Assembly (NCBI GenBank): GCA_008973525.1
Contig: WACJ01000514.1
Coordinates: forward strand, 2,232,001 to 2,296,000
DNA: 64,000 nucleotides
Source: Stenopsyche tienmushanensis
Taxonomy: Eukaryota; Arthropoda; Insecta; Trichoptera; Stenopsychidae
Direction of reading: 5' to 3'
Each line of letters begins with the position of its first letter. Positions within the stretch are counted from its first letter, which is position 1. Position numbers and translations under genes: made by a program. The notes under the pieces are model-generated. The model worked only from the letters and a program-made list of their open reading frames with translations, was not told the origin of the DNA and did no database searches. Shown one piece after another: positions 1-13,488 of this stretch.

Positions 1-3000
1 TTAGTCTCGTGCCATTGCCTTGATACTCCATAATACTTATAGATAATGGAAAATAATAGAGGAAATAAGTATCGTCGATCACAATAGTCGCACTCGAAGA
101 AAGCAATAATTCACATGAGAGAGAATGAGGGATTATAGCGACAAAATTAGATTAAAACTTCTCAAATAGTGCGGAAGCGATTCGACCATAAAAAGCTCAT
201 TGGTTTATGTAATCCGTTCGAATACGATGCTAAAATAGCTTCAATATAAATTTATTAAGGCATTAATGAAGATTTCGTTCATATTATGCGCTGTGAAGTC
301 GTAAAATTATTACAATGAGATTATAATTAGACTACGTCCAAATGATTGAAGATTGAATTGATAAAGCTGATATTGTGAGAGGGATTTTCGCCATATATTT
401 TAATGATAAATGATCAAAACGCATAATTTTCTTTTTTTGGATTTACGTAAATGCGGAAAAGTTCCGCTTTACGTGATAACAGGTTTGGGATGTACATGGA
501 CGATTCTTGTAGGAAAAAGAATAATGCTTCATCACATCGACGAATTTGCGTGACTTTTCTTATGCCAATTAAGCATTGTTAACTGTTATTGGAATAACAT
601 ATTTTTTTGGATTTCGTTTTTGATCATGCAACAAATGTTTGATAGATCATATTAAAATAACATTAATTTTTCACGGACAATTTATAGATTGGTATCATGA
701 TCTCAAATAACAATTCTGATTAAATTAAATTATGTATTAAAAAAAAAAAAATGATTGATAGATCATCACATTATACAATGAACCTGTTTCTAATTGAATT
801 TTACTTACATATTTGCATTTTTTAAAGGAACCAAAATTATCGTTTCCTGCTTTTTTCAATTTCTGCATTTCTTTCACTTTTTAATGATCGCCAATTAATA
901 TTAAGAGCATCCGCGATGCTAGTAGTTTTAGGATGTGATCTTTTTCTATAAACATGTTCATGCAGTATTTTATAGAAAAAAATATGAAGATTTATTAGAG
1001 CAGTTCATGTTCCTGTTTTGGAGTCTTGTTTATGTCTAAGTTGCTTCACCGAAAGCAATGTTAATTACTTCAGTCTCTGTGTGATCTTGCTCATACATAT
1101 TTATGAATTTGCGACCCAATTATATCCTTCATAGTCACGTTTATTTTAATCGCAGTCCCCTCGTAGTATTTTGAGATTCTGGATCGAGCCTTATATAAGC
1201 TATATATATATATGAGAAAGAGTTATATTGATCTTATAAGAAATGAAAGCATTGAAGAATGCACATCAATTAGGCAATAAAATCATGTCTCAAGCGAGCG
1301 TTTCATACGTTCATATCTCGTTAAATTAACGTTGAATAGCAATTTTATCATGTAAATATTTTGATGAGATGATTAATAAATCGATTTCAGAGACATGAAT
1401 ACTATCATGGTTTTAAAAGATTATTTTAAAATATTCTTTATGCAATGAAAATACATTATTTCTCTCCCAAGTGGTTGAATTAAGTGATGCTTTTGGCAAT
1501 TATTTGCCAGTTTTTGATTTCGATTTGGATAGTCTTAGATTGAGTACAAATGTTTATTCTTTCACATTTGTTACAATTGAAAAAATAATAATTTTCCAAT
1601 GATTTATCGAGGCTTATTTGTATCAACCCATTGTAATATGAAACGAAATGAGCATTTAGATATATCCTTTTTGGGAATTTTAGTAATATAATGTAAATTG
1701 AATGGATAATTAATTGCTATGGTCTTATTTTGAGATACAGCACATTTAATATCAATTGAATTTAAATCCTGTATCCCGTAGTGTATTATAAAATCGATTG
1801 AACAACATAAGTCCACATAAAATGTTTTACTTAAAAGAGTCAAATTATTTGTTCAAAATGATTGCTTATATAATTTAAGTGATAGTTGGAACACTTTTCT
1901 TCGGTGGATACATTTACAAGTATTTCGTGTAACAATTTAACCGATGTATCAAAATATTTTTACTTTAATAACGCAAATAGTAAAAGACAAACGTAATATG
2001 CAAATTGTAATCGCCTGTATTAATATTTTATGTATGCTAATTTTCCGCTACGAAACGACGAGTTCGTTCCAATCGTGAAAATGATGCGCATTCATCGTAT
2101 GAATATATTTGAAATCGGTTAATTTTTTTCTATGTAGATTTACTCGTTTCCTTATTAAAATCGCTTATTGTTACGTAAAGTCGATGAACTAATTCTGTAA
2201 ACGTTTTAGGTGTTATATATCCTACTTTCTCTCGTGATATTGGGATTATATGGCGATTTAATATTGTGACATAAATTGACATCACTACAAATAAAGCTGG
2301 GGAAAGTGGCTAAAAGCTCGTTTAAAATTCATTTTAATCGATCATTAACAGTTGTCATTATTTTCATTGAACATGTCTTATTAAAAAATATGGTTGGAGT
2401 TAAATTCATATTTTGGTTTGAGATTTTGTTAAACGTGGATATTGTAGAGGCACTCAAGAGATTCAAGATCTTGTAATTGGACGTCATCAAGTGTGAAACG
2501 CAGCATTGTCTTGATTCAAAATTGCCACATTTCCATATGAGGAGATGGGTTTTGTTTGGAGTGTCACGCTAGTTAATCCATGTCACAAAATTACTTATTT
2601 CCCATTGCCCAATGCGAAACTCAACCTTAGGAAAACTAGAACGTGCCTAACAAACTAGAACATAGATTTTCCTGATTTCCCTTGATGACCAAAGTTGATC
2701 AGATTTTAACAAGTTTATTTCCACTCTTATATGTATTATCTCTTGGTAATAACATTGACGAAAAACCAATTTGCAGACGCATTATATTTGCCATTGATTC
2801 TGGAAAACAATTTAAATTCCAAGCAATTCTCAGTTACGGTGATCATATTATTAAATCGCAATCAGAGCCACACTGCGATTAATTCATTTCAAATTTTAAG
2901 CTATTAAATTCAATTAATATGATGATTGGTGAATGATTGATAGATGTGTTTGAAAAATGAATATAATGCCAAACGAAATCAGTCTAGATTTAATAAATGT

Positions 3001-6000
3001 ATTATTAAATAATTGCATGTATTCTTATCCATATGAAAAAAAATCGTACGTATGTAATAATATGCATTAAGCTTGGTATATTAGGGCAGATAAGAGTTCA
3101 AATTCAGATTATGGAACAAATGTACCAATAAATATAGAAGATCCAGGTTTATCAAATTGATCATATGTGAAAAGTAATGATAAATTATTAAATGGATTTT
3201 TTTAATTCCTAGAATGAAATCCTATGGAGATAGTTCTAATGGTTATGGCAATTCTACGGAATTTTGTTTATTCAACACATGTTTAGAAAACATGAATACT
3301 ATAAGAAAAGGCAAAGAGGTTCGCAAAGGTCTTCTTCTCAGAATTGTTATCCAGTGACTGATTTTCTGGATCCGGAAAACAAACACTGGATTTATTAAAT
3401 AAAATCAAACAGAGTTGCCAATAAGTGATCTATTTTCAATAATGCATATTAATTTTTCTCAGATTTATTGTTAAAATATCCATTATTTAAGTATAAAATA
3501 ATCCATCTTGTTAAAATAAGAGAAATCTAAAAGCTCTTCAGCTTAGTCGTTAAGCATTATTTTTATTGCATACAAAAACGAATTTTAAACTAGCGATAAA
3601 GCCTTTAATTTAATGCGCAATGTATTTATTCAGAATTTATTACACTATACGAGAGCTTCATAGCTACAGACAATATGTCTTATGAATTCTATACGATAAA
3701 ATTTCATCATTATCATCTATTTTTTATTGATCAATATTGAAAAGTCATATTTCAGCTCTCTAAATAAGAATGTTGATCTTCAGTGGAATTTTAGAAATCA
3801 TCATAATGTCATTGGAAAATCTCAATTGATTTAAATAGCGTATTTGTATATAAAGACTTGTTCGTTTGAAACTCTAAATATCATCGCTATTTTTAAGTAT
3901 CGTTTTTCATCATTTTTTTAATGATGATAAAATAATCGTATCATTTAAAAAAAATTACATTATTTTACTACAACCTTAAAGTGTAATGGCGAAGTTATAC
4001 TGTATTCCATTAGGGACCTTTTCTCGTGATCTCAAGCGGCTCATCACTTGTCGAAAGTTTCTTGTTGAACTAAAATCGAAAATGGAAATATTTTTTGCTT
4101 TTAATATATGTAGGCAGTCTATACAAATTTAAAAAAGTATAAAATTAAAAATTAAGTAGGCTTTTTAGTTAAACTTTCATATTTTTTACTATTTTCTTGA
4201 TAATTTTTACCCCAAAAAAATTATTTATTTACGCGAAAATCTTAAAACTTTAGCTTAGTTGACTAGATAATATTATAGTAAGAAACATCCCAAAATTTCA
4301 GTCAGATCGGTTAAAAACTTTTTAAGCTACAACTGGCGAACATTTTGAAAATGCAATTTTGAGATAATTTTGTTTAAAATTTCAATGCGATAAAACTATT
4401 AATTTTAGTGACTTACCGATCAATTAATGACCCCAGGCTCATATAATAGATCTTCAGCTTTCTCAAAAAGTTGATTATCTTCGAGTTACTGTTGTTTTCA
4501 GGCTATACAAGCTCCTTTTGTCTTAGAAAGACTCTTACGGTTCTATCTCGCTACCCGCGCTTCATCGGTATTTTCAGCAAAGACTTTATTGCTTTTTTAT
4601 AGGATTTAAAGAATGTAGAATTTTATTGGATTTGTTCTAAGTTTGATGCCATGTAATATGACCCATAATCTTAACAACGTGAAAGTTGATCAAATTTAAC
4701 AAGGCGGGCTAATTAGATGCATTACGCAATAATTATGGATGATTCTAACTTCTCATAACAATTATACACGCCTTTCTAGATATTGTCGAGCATTTATAGC
4801 AATAGTAATTGTTTATCATACGAGATGATGTATACGCACGTTACGAATACCGAATCAGGGAAAGTCCGATATTGCCCGACCGATAAGATTCTACGCCGAT
4901 TCCATGTTCAGGTTACAATTTCACGTGTGAAATTTCTGATCCATTGCGCAATAAGAAAAGCGTTTTTTTCCTTCAATTTTTGAGCACAAAACAGATGGAA
5001 AGAATGCGATTAATGGCAGATCCGATTTCGAAACAAATACATCCGTTGTATAATATGTTTGGATCACGAACGAGACGCGGTGGACACGAATAGTAAGACA
5101 ATCGAAATTATTAAGCCGTAAATAGTTTATTGAGTCATACCCAAATGGAATTCTAATAAAAACGGATAAACGAATTTCGGTAAGAGTGGAATATGTATTG
5201 TAATAATGACAGAATAATGCGCCATAATGGCACAAGCGTGTGAGATCGTAAAATCTTTGTATTCGTATTACGCGCTCGATATAATTGCAAACGGTTTGTT
5301 TATACGTGTATGTTTTAATTGAAAATTTTAGAATTCATCTTAAGTAGATTTTAATGCAGTTCCTTGTTGCTATTGCGATCGAATTTCATGAAATGGTGCA
5401 ATATTTAAATGGACCCAATGTGATATTGTGGACTAATTCTAATTATTGCATTATAGATTCTCAATAAAACACTGTATAAATAAATTAATGAGATTGTCAT
5501 TTCCAAACAATTGTCTTGATTCAAGTAAAAACTGAATTCTTGGAACTGAAACATTAAAAACTGATATGAAAAAAAAAACCTATAAAAGTCCCTTATGGAG
5601 ATTCTAAACGTTTGTTAACGAATATGACACAGTCAAGAAGAAGAATATTTTAATAAGTTTTTTGTTATTGTAAATATTTGTAAATTTCATATAGTTACAA
5701 ATAACAAACCGTATTAATTGAAAAATTATGAATTCAATTATACACAATTTTTATGTTAAAGTAGATGAATCTATTGTTGCAGGCAAGCAGAAAAATGTTA
5801 ATTTAATTACATTTTTGCATAGTCAAATTATAATATCATATTTTCGTGGTCTGATTGTTTCATATATTTTTTCAATGGATTTAAGAGTTGTTTGACTTTT
5901 TGTTCAATGGAAAACCCATATAATCTGAGAGGAATTTACTGCTTCATGAATTATAATGTATTTAATGAGCTTTTTAGATTGAAATGCAAGTCAGTTACCA

Positions 6001-6614
6001 TCCTTAGTTCATATATAACAGCTTTAATAAGCCTGCATATACTGACGACTTTATTATTTTAAACATTGAATCCATGGCGTAACGAATCACTCAATAAGTT
6101 TGTAGGAATTTTTTTCTTCAATTTCTTCAAAAAAATCCTACGTACTTACTTACTACGTGATGTATTATATAATACAATATTACAACAAAAAAATAGTAAT
6201 AATTTTCTATAATATCTAGAAGTAGAGAGAGAACTATCAAAATTCAAATGTCTGAAAGATAACATTGATTGATTAAAAAATTCAACATTCTAAAATTGTA
6301 ACATTATTGTTGCCTAATAGTGTTTTCAAGCAATTGAAGCCACCCTCATAGTTCTCACTATTGATGATATATGGGGTTTTCTTGAATGAAAAATTCGCCA
6401 AAATAAAATTAATTGGAAAGATACATTTGGAGAAACTTAAATGGAAAAAAGGTCAAAAAAGTCCTGTTTTGTAATATAATATATTCTCCTTCTTCTCTTA
6501 ATTTAAATTTTATTTTATAGGTTTCATATTATTTATAGGCATAAAAAATGTATTATTGGAATCGGTAAGCAATCATGCTTTTACACCTGCCCTCAGTCAA
6601 TTTGAACTGAAGTA
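1..6614. other. Gene-free AT-rich sequence
   Basis: No exon series, domain or RNA gene could be supported here. Open frames up to about 104 codons (for example 4921-5235 minus) match no family I recognise and have no splice context. The stretch holds simple AT repeats, a short MITE copy at 6086-6161, and an unexplained block near 4090-4350 that reads like old repeat debris. Distant enhancers cannot be excluded. Confidence 0.6.
6086..6161. repeat. MITE copy 1 (TCACTC-ended family), degenerate
   Basis: The left end reads ATCACTCAATAAGTTTGTAG and the right part contains AAATCCTACGTACTTAC and ends near GTGAT, so the two ends are imperfect inverted repeats. The same ends occur at 16737-16847, 18590-18682 and 38779-38879. 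This is the most decayed copy. The short length, TIRs and lack of coding sequence indicate a miniature inverted-repeat element, probably mobilised by a Tc1/mariner-type transposase given the TA flanks of copy 2. Confidence 0.7.
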
Positions 6615-7402
6615 CACTTGGGTCTATTTTTATGCGATAGATCCACAAAAATAGGTTCCATTATTTTCAAAAATCGCATAAAAAAAGTCTTGCGACGATT
6701 TAAACATTATTTTTTACTTATTTTTTTGAAGTCAGTCGTGTACCATAAATAGATTATCTAATTGATTGCAAAGTTGACTAGTTTCTTGTATAATCTTTAT
6801 AGTAAGGGGGGGCAGGAATTTATTTCACTTCAAAAGCGTCTTCTGTTTCTTCGCTGTCATGTAAAATAAAACGAATAATATCATCGTCATTAAGGAAGTA
6901 TCCTCAAACAATTCATTGATATCATTTTGAGAAAAAGTATCAAAGCCTTCTCCACCAAGTTTATTTGCCAAAGTAATGATTTTAGCCGATAATATCAATG
7001 TTTTTATTACAGTCAACCCTTCTATAGCGTCGCGATAGGGGACACGCTAGAGAACACAAAACGCTATAGAAAGCTATAAACACCCATGCAAATTTTGTAG
7101 ATGTTTAGTTTGTTAACAAGTGCAAGTGCTCATTATCTAGTTTATCCATTATATATTGATAAGTGATCTAGTGACTGAATTAATAATGTATTGGGTGGAT
7201 GAAACACTATTTTCACATTTGGATGTTCTAAATATAGACGGTTGTAACTTGCACTAGTATTAATTTTAGATTTTTTTATGCGCATTCGCATAAAAAAATC
7301 TTTGTCTTTTAGAGAAAAATGAGGAATCGGTTCCATTATTTTTGAAAACCGCATAACTTTAAAATCGTATAAAAGAGATCCGCACAAAAACAGACCCAAA
7401 TA
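6615..7402 (-). mobile_element. Decayed Tigger/pogo-type DNA transposon
   Basis: The ends are related inverted repeats: CACTTGGGTCTATTTTT at the left and, on minus, TATTTGGGTCTGTTTTTGTG at the right, each next to a TA dinucleotide (6613-6614 and 7403-7404). Minus-strand frames carry parts of the pogo/Tigger (jerky-like) transposase. Around 7150-7260 the residues YLEHPNVKIVFHPPNTLLIQ match the family pattern LEHPN-(I/V)-K-V-x-F-x-PPNT-x-LIQP near the third catalytic acid. At 6860-7010, IITLANKLGGEGFD resembles the C-terminal acidic segment. Most of the catalytic core is missing and the frames are broken. A foldback (arms 7020-7030 and 7061-7071) starting near ACAGTCAACCC looks like a nested insertion. 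It cannot encode an active transposase. Confidence 0.8.
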
Positions 7403-8532
7403 TATTAATAAATTTATTATTTTAATTTGAAATTTTCTATACTTTTAATACATTATTCAATAAACTATTTAATTATTTAATAAATTATTTCAAAAATCGA
7501 ACATCAGGGACATTTCTAGAAAGAGGGTTTGGTATCTGTTCATATCTTTAAACCATCATTGACAATTGAACATGTCCTTTTTTTGCATGGAGTGATATAA
7601 CGTGCGTAATTAATTTTGAATTGATTTAATCTGATCAGACAATTATAGCAGTTGTATATTGTCAACGGCTAGAGATGAATGAAACGACAGATGAGTCAAA
7701 AATTAAATATTTATTATAAAAGACTGTATGTAAAATTTTATGTAAAATATTCACTGAATATCGGAAACTCTGATTACGATTTATTAATATTTAGATAATA
7801 GCACAAAGAGTGGCAAAAATTGACAAGATTATAGAAATCATTTTATAGATCAAATAATTTTATTGATTTTATTCGTAAATATATGTATAATTTTGAGTGG
7901 TTGTTACATCAAACAGATTTACATCACAATTAATCATGTTTTCTCGAGTTTCACTATGATAATCATTTTTCAGTGATTAATTGTGACTTATTCAGGTCAT
8001 TTGAATGCAAGACCACCGTCGTCTCTTCGGCGCTAGAAATTTAAATATTCATCACAAACTGCAGAATCTCAATTGTGTTTGTTAATTAATCAAGTGGTAT
8101 TTGAATTGAGTTGCTTCAATCGATTTCCTGGAGGGATTCTCATAATAATTTAGAACATTGACTCTTATTGACACCAAAAATACATACACACGATTTATAA
8201 TAATTTGACTATTTAATAAAAATATAAATTATACTTAAACTATTTTTATTAATTATATTATAAATATAGCTTATAGACACCTATATTTTGCAATATTTTT
8301 ATTTGTGGCTTCATGACCATAAATAATATGGGCAAAAGTTATGGCGCTTTTTCATAGATGGCAGTTGTAAATTTAAAAAAAAAATCACATAGTATTTATA
8401 GACTAAAATTAAATAAAAATACAGCAAAAACACTAAAAAAGCATAGGGTGCGTTCATAAAATGCTTTAAACACCATAGTGATAAATAAGACTCTTAAATT
8501 AATCTAATTTAAACTTAAATTTGTAGATAAAT
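7403..8532. other. Intergenic, 3' side of cuticle gene 1
   Basis: AT-rich sequence between the Tigger remnant and the stop codon of the minus-strand cuticle gene. The part next to the gene should contain its 3' UTR, but no canonical AATAAA is obvious close to the stop. Nothing else supported. Confidence 0.5.
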
Positions 8533-11500
8533 TTAAGCTAAATGTGGTGGTACGATAAATCGGTTATAAAAAATGGCGCTCGCATCTTGTGGTAAAATAG
8601 GTGTTACTGGACGCTGATTTTGAACAAATGGAGCTTCATTTATCACTACATTTGGCCTTGATGCAAAATGAGGATTAAATTCTCGGTTGGGTAGTTCTAA
8701 AAATGGTGATATGGAATTGTCAATTGAATTTCCTCGAACAGGTGGAATAGGTTGTTTGGTCGGGATTAGAATCAGACCATTGAATTTTGGTTCAGTATAC
8801 GGATTGTATGATAATGGAGGACGATTGGCACCGACTACAGGGAAATCGTTTCTATAAATCGTATTTTGGGGGTTGAAAATGGCTGGCTTTTGGATGCTGA
8901 TCGGTGGTCTTGTTGGGCTGACAACGCTCGTGACTATTTTGGGTGGGAGCTTAGGACCAGCCTTTGGAGGGCCGCTGTCCCGGCTGTTTTCGATTCGTAC
9001 TCTAAAAAATACAATTATACACATTTAACATCGACAATCAATATTTTTATATTAATTAAATTATAATAACCTGTATCCTGCAGCATCCGCTACGTAGTAA
9101 ACTGTTTGAATGTTTCCATCGGGTTCTACATATCCATAGCTTCCGGTCACTGTACCGTTTGGATGTCGTTCTTCTTGTCTAAACTGTGTATTTCCCGTTT
9201 TTGCATCGTCGACATCGTATCCAAAAGCATACGTACCGGGTCCTGCATTAATATAAAATGTATTTAAATTAACTCGGCATTTGGTTTAAGTACAATTTGC
9301 AAAAATTGATTTTTTTCAAGGTCGATTATCCAGGTTGTTTTGAATATTGTATAATAATATCGTTTGAATAGTCTGATATTTATTATATCCCAAATTGTAT
9401 TCAAATTGGATATTTAAGGGTTCCCAAGGACACACGAATTTGCACAAAAATATCAATTGCTACACTGTGTGCATTCACAGTACTTATTAACAGAAGTTTG
9501 GCCATCAAAATAAGCAAAACCGCATAAAATATAAATTTTAAAAATATAATGGCATTGGTAGCATTTTAATCATAAGTATGATTGTTTATTATATTTCCGG
9601 GTGCCCATGCCCACTCATAAAACCCCAGGGGGGGAGCCAACCCAACGCCCGTAGGCAACGGTTGAACCCTGTTCCTCTCACAATATTGTAATATTATACA
9701 CCTTATTTTAAATGTTATAATCTTTTTTAATGATCTTAAATATAGTTCGATATATATTCTTATTACTTCAATCAAAATAATTTAACTAAATCGATTTAGG
9801 CTTGGTGAAAATTTAATTTGAAAAATCTATTCATATTAGTCGGATTTTTTAGGATCCAAGATTTTTTTCTAAGAAATTTTTTACTACGATATACCTTCAG
9901 GTTCTCTAAAATTATATGAGCTCCAGTCAGCTACACTCAGCCTTTCTTGTGGTTGATTAATTCTATTATAAACCGGCAGTGTTTGCGTATAATATTGGCC
10001 AGGAATGACGTACAACTGCGATTCACATATTAGTGAAGAGACAATCAGAAACTAGAAAAAAAAAACAAATATTTTTAAAAGCATAATCAAATTAAAATTC
10101 TACACGTTGTTTTAGTATATAATTAACGACATTACATTGTGTAGGATTCTAAATTTCACAGATCACATTCTGGAGATAGAGTTATTACAAAAAAGGCACC
10201 GCCCGATTCCTAAAACGAAGTTTCCTCTCTTCGTCAATTTTATGGCATTGACCGTTCTAATGGCACAGAACAGCGATTATAAACTATCTCGAGGCAAAAT
10301 CAATAGATTTACGGTTATCGACAACCGGTTATTATGAAATAAATCAAGAAATAGGGTTCTGCATAACAATCAATAGCGAAAAATATTTGATTAGGACGTG
10401 GTGATATATGGAAAAGCGGAAGACGCAAAAAATTAACAATGCATACTTATTATGAGCAAAAAACTATATGTCTTGGATGTTCGATGATAATATTTTTGAA
10501 TGATTTTAACATATAATTAGTTCAGATTTGTATTTGGATTTGAATAATAGACGCAGCTTATAACAACAGCTCCAATCTGTTGTATTGCTATAGTTCAGAA
10601 CAAGAACACCTTAATTTTGCTTATAATATCGTTTTTATTAATTTGTTTTTCGCTACAAAATATATGTGTGTATGGTACAGATAAGATGAGTATAACCAGT
10701 AGCATGAGAGGTCATTAAACATGTTATAAAAATCTTCTTTTATATATTTAATAATAGTAACATTTTTGAGGCTATTTTTATATCCATTCCAAGAAATACT
10801 CATGGGTATTTTATAGTCAAACCCCAAGAAAATCAAAGATTTAATAATTTACATAGCTTATATTAAATTATATAGGAAATAGCAGAATTAAATACTTTTA
10901 AGACTATTTTTTTAAACAAAAACGCAAATAGACATGACATTTCCTATAAAAAATCTTAGGCGCAGATGTCATCTGTCTTTCTATACTTTGATTGTCTAAT
11001 CTTAAACTATTTAATACATAAATATCAATATTTTACAACAATGTCATTTTATAGAGATAATTAAATCAAAGGGGGGTGTGAAAATTATTTGTTAAATATT
11101 GATATTAAAGTAGAACGTGAAAGAAAATAAGACTGCTGGTCGATTCAAAAGATAACAATGATTGTAAGTGATGATAAAGATTGACAAAATATCGATATTG
11201 ATTTTGATGATGTTAGAACAGATCGATTCAGGTTCATCTCTTGCAAGATCACTTATTTATATGATATATCAGTTTTGATAAGAAAACGAGTGAAATCAAC
11301 GTTTGACGTAGGATTAATTTGCTTTGGTATTAAGTTACTGTTATAAATAAGCAAGAAATATGATGATTGATGGGTTATATATATAGTTCTCAATCAAAAC
11401 TATATAAAACCTTAAGCAAATAATTTTGGCATATAATTGTACGGGCGACCACATTTTTAAAATATATCATCTCCATTAAAAACAATGCCAAATTGTTTGG

Positions 11501-13488
11501 TAATGGTCCCATAAAAGGTTTGCTAAATATTACCTCAAAAAACATGTAAAAGATTAGTTGACAACTGATGAATAAATGAAAATATTATACAGAGATTTCC
11601 CTAATTGGGATGAGATGAAACATTATCTATAACAGATTAATTTAGATGAATCCTCCATTTTGAAGTTTGTTAAACTAATAATTAATGAATAAGCTTTTCT
11701 TTGGTAGCAAAACTTATACTGATAAAAAAGTCTTTGAAATAGCTTACATGGAAATAGCATTGAGAAAAGTAAATTAATTTGGTTACATTTTCTTAAGTAA
11801 AGCCTTACTTCCTTTATGAAAATAAAATAGTACTCAAGTAATAGGTTTTAAGAACAAGGGCTTAATTTTATGAAGAATGAATATATGCCTATTATATTTT
11901 GATAAGAATACAATTTTGAATTAATTTTTTTACTACCAAAAATAATTAAAAGAATGATTATTTCTAATAATTATTTTTGCAGATATTATATTTGCATCCA
12001 AATGCAATGTTATGAAATAATTAATTTTTAATTAAATAGATATATATTAAATAAAATTACGATAGAAATAGTATTAATAATGAATGTCACCCCCTTTGGT
12101 TAAATATTTGAATAGTTTTTCTTAGCACAATGTAATAAAAATATGGGGAATTTAATAAAATCAAAAATATATGAAAGTTCAGTATGAATTTTTATCGCAA
12201 AATAAGATATTTTGAATATGTTGCTTGGATGCGAATGTCGCCCATTACTATATATGGTGATGCGCTGTTATACGAATTTTATTGAAACTCAAATTATGCT
12301 CATACACTCATGTATTTATAAAATTTCGATATGAAAATTATACTTGTGACCATATATGGAAATTATTTGAAATTCGATTTGGATCACATTTTTGAAACCG
12401 CACATTAACTTAATGTCGGATCGTAAAAACGTTGTAAAATTGCTTTTTGAATGAATTTTCTGGAAAAATATTAATTTTACGAAATCATAAAAGCTAATAT
12501 ATATTTACATTATCTTGCCATTACGATATTTTATCTGAAGTGGGAGCAAAAGTATAATCTAAATATTAATTAATAATCTTTATTGCGTTATAAAATCAAA
12601 GTTAGTTTACGCATTAAACGTGGCTTTGGAGTCGATTCAAACTAAATTGATGATTAAAGCGAACGTATAATGAGGCATTTTTTGTGCTGATTCAATTAAG
12701 GTGGACGTTGAATCGTATTTTTAAATCAATCATTATTTCGATCGCCATTTATTTGGTTAATGTGCTACAATTTAGCATTGACCGACCTTCACTCTTTGTG
12801 AGCTGCTGTTATATTTTAGGTCATTAAATAGCATTTTGTTTGTAATAAAATCTTAATTTGATTTATCAGCACTTTCAGTCTTAATGCGCATACCTCTCAC
12901 GACCAGATTTTTAATGGAAAAATTAAGATGTTCTTAATAGCTAATCTCGACATGTGTTTGATTTTGATCCGGACTTAAAATTCGTATTAAAATTTTATTT
13001 TATTCATGCGATGATGACAATGGCAATGAACATGACCGTGTAATGAGGTTTTAAAATAAACATGAATATATCAAGTCTCATATAAATAGTCGGCACCGTG
13101 TCGTTTTGATGTTATTTAGTGTATTGAACTCGTTATCGCGATACAAAATCAATGAAAATGTGTTTTTTCGGCCAATATATTTTGTCGGTTTTATGTCGTT
13201 TTTATGTGACATAATTGTACTATTAATTATACGGATTGGGCGTAATAGTGGCAAAGTGGTGATTTGATTCTTCTTTTTTCGTCTTTAATGGATATTCGTA
13301 TTTGACATTGAAATCGTATTTGTAAAATGTCAATTTTAAATAGAAATTAAATTTGATTATATTTATTCTTATATATATATTCATTCAGAGGATTCAATTA
13401 AATTACTAATGAATAAAATATTAAAATAATTTGATTATGAGATACTTACAAAGATGTATAAAAATGTTGTTCTTCGAATATTTTCCAT
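8533..13488 (-). CDS. Cuticle protein of the CPR family (chitin_bind_4), four exons
   Basis: Predicted secreted cuticle protein of 278 residues. Exons on minus are 13450-13488, 9895-10051, 9071-9242 and 8533-9001 (stop), all with GT/AG borders and matching phases (0, 1, 0 after rounding into whole codons). Exon 1 gives MENIRRTTFLYIF and exon 2 continues FLIVSSLICES, together making a signal peptide cleaved near residue 22-24. The chitin-binding Rebers-Riddiford domain lies at about residues 66-125 (PGTYAFGYDVDDAKTGN, GSYGYVEPDG, TVYYVADAAGY). About 150 residues rich in Pro, Asn and Ile follow. The domain resembles RR-2 in its first half but ends in AAGYR rather than the usual DHNGFNAVV. Intron 1 is about 3.4 kb and holds an old repeat (11446-11550). 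The first exon is inferred from the perfect phase and signal-peptide join, so it is less certain than the rest. Confidence 0.88.
9595..9690. other. GC-rich segment in intron 2 of cuticle gene 1
   Basis: About 95 bases that are far more GC-rich than the surrounding intron, including a run AGGGGGGGAGCC and GGCAACGGTTGAACCCTG. The composition suggests a fragment of a mobile element. The GGTTGAACCC part resembles a tRNA-derived box B only weakly. No TIR or coding match was recognised. Confidence 0.4.
11446..11550. repeat. Dispersed repeat family E, copy 1
   Basis: Shares GACCACATTTTTAA, a TTGGTAATGG-type core, CATAAAAGG and CCTCAAAAAA in the same order with 56573-56680, and part of this with 38641-38700. 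The copies are diverged, so this is an old interspersed repeat of unknown class. It lies in intron 1 of cuticle gene 1. Confidence 0.65.

Noticed and set aside
4921..5235. 104-codon minus frame
   Set aside because: No signal peptide, domain, splice signals or composition bias; it overlaps an equally unsupported plus frame and is probably chance.
7142..7399. 85-codon minus frame as a host gene
   Set aside because: It contains a Tigger/jerky catalytic-region fragment plus TIR sequence, so it is transposon debris.
8866..9066. 66-codon plus-strand frame
   Set aside because: Antisense shadow of the last exon of cuticle gene 1 and its intron border.
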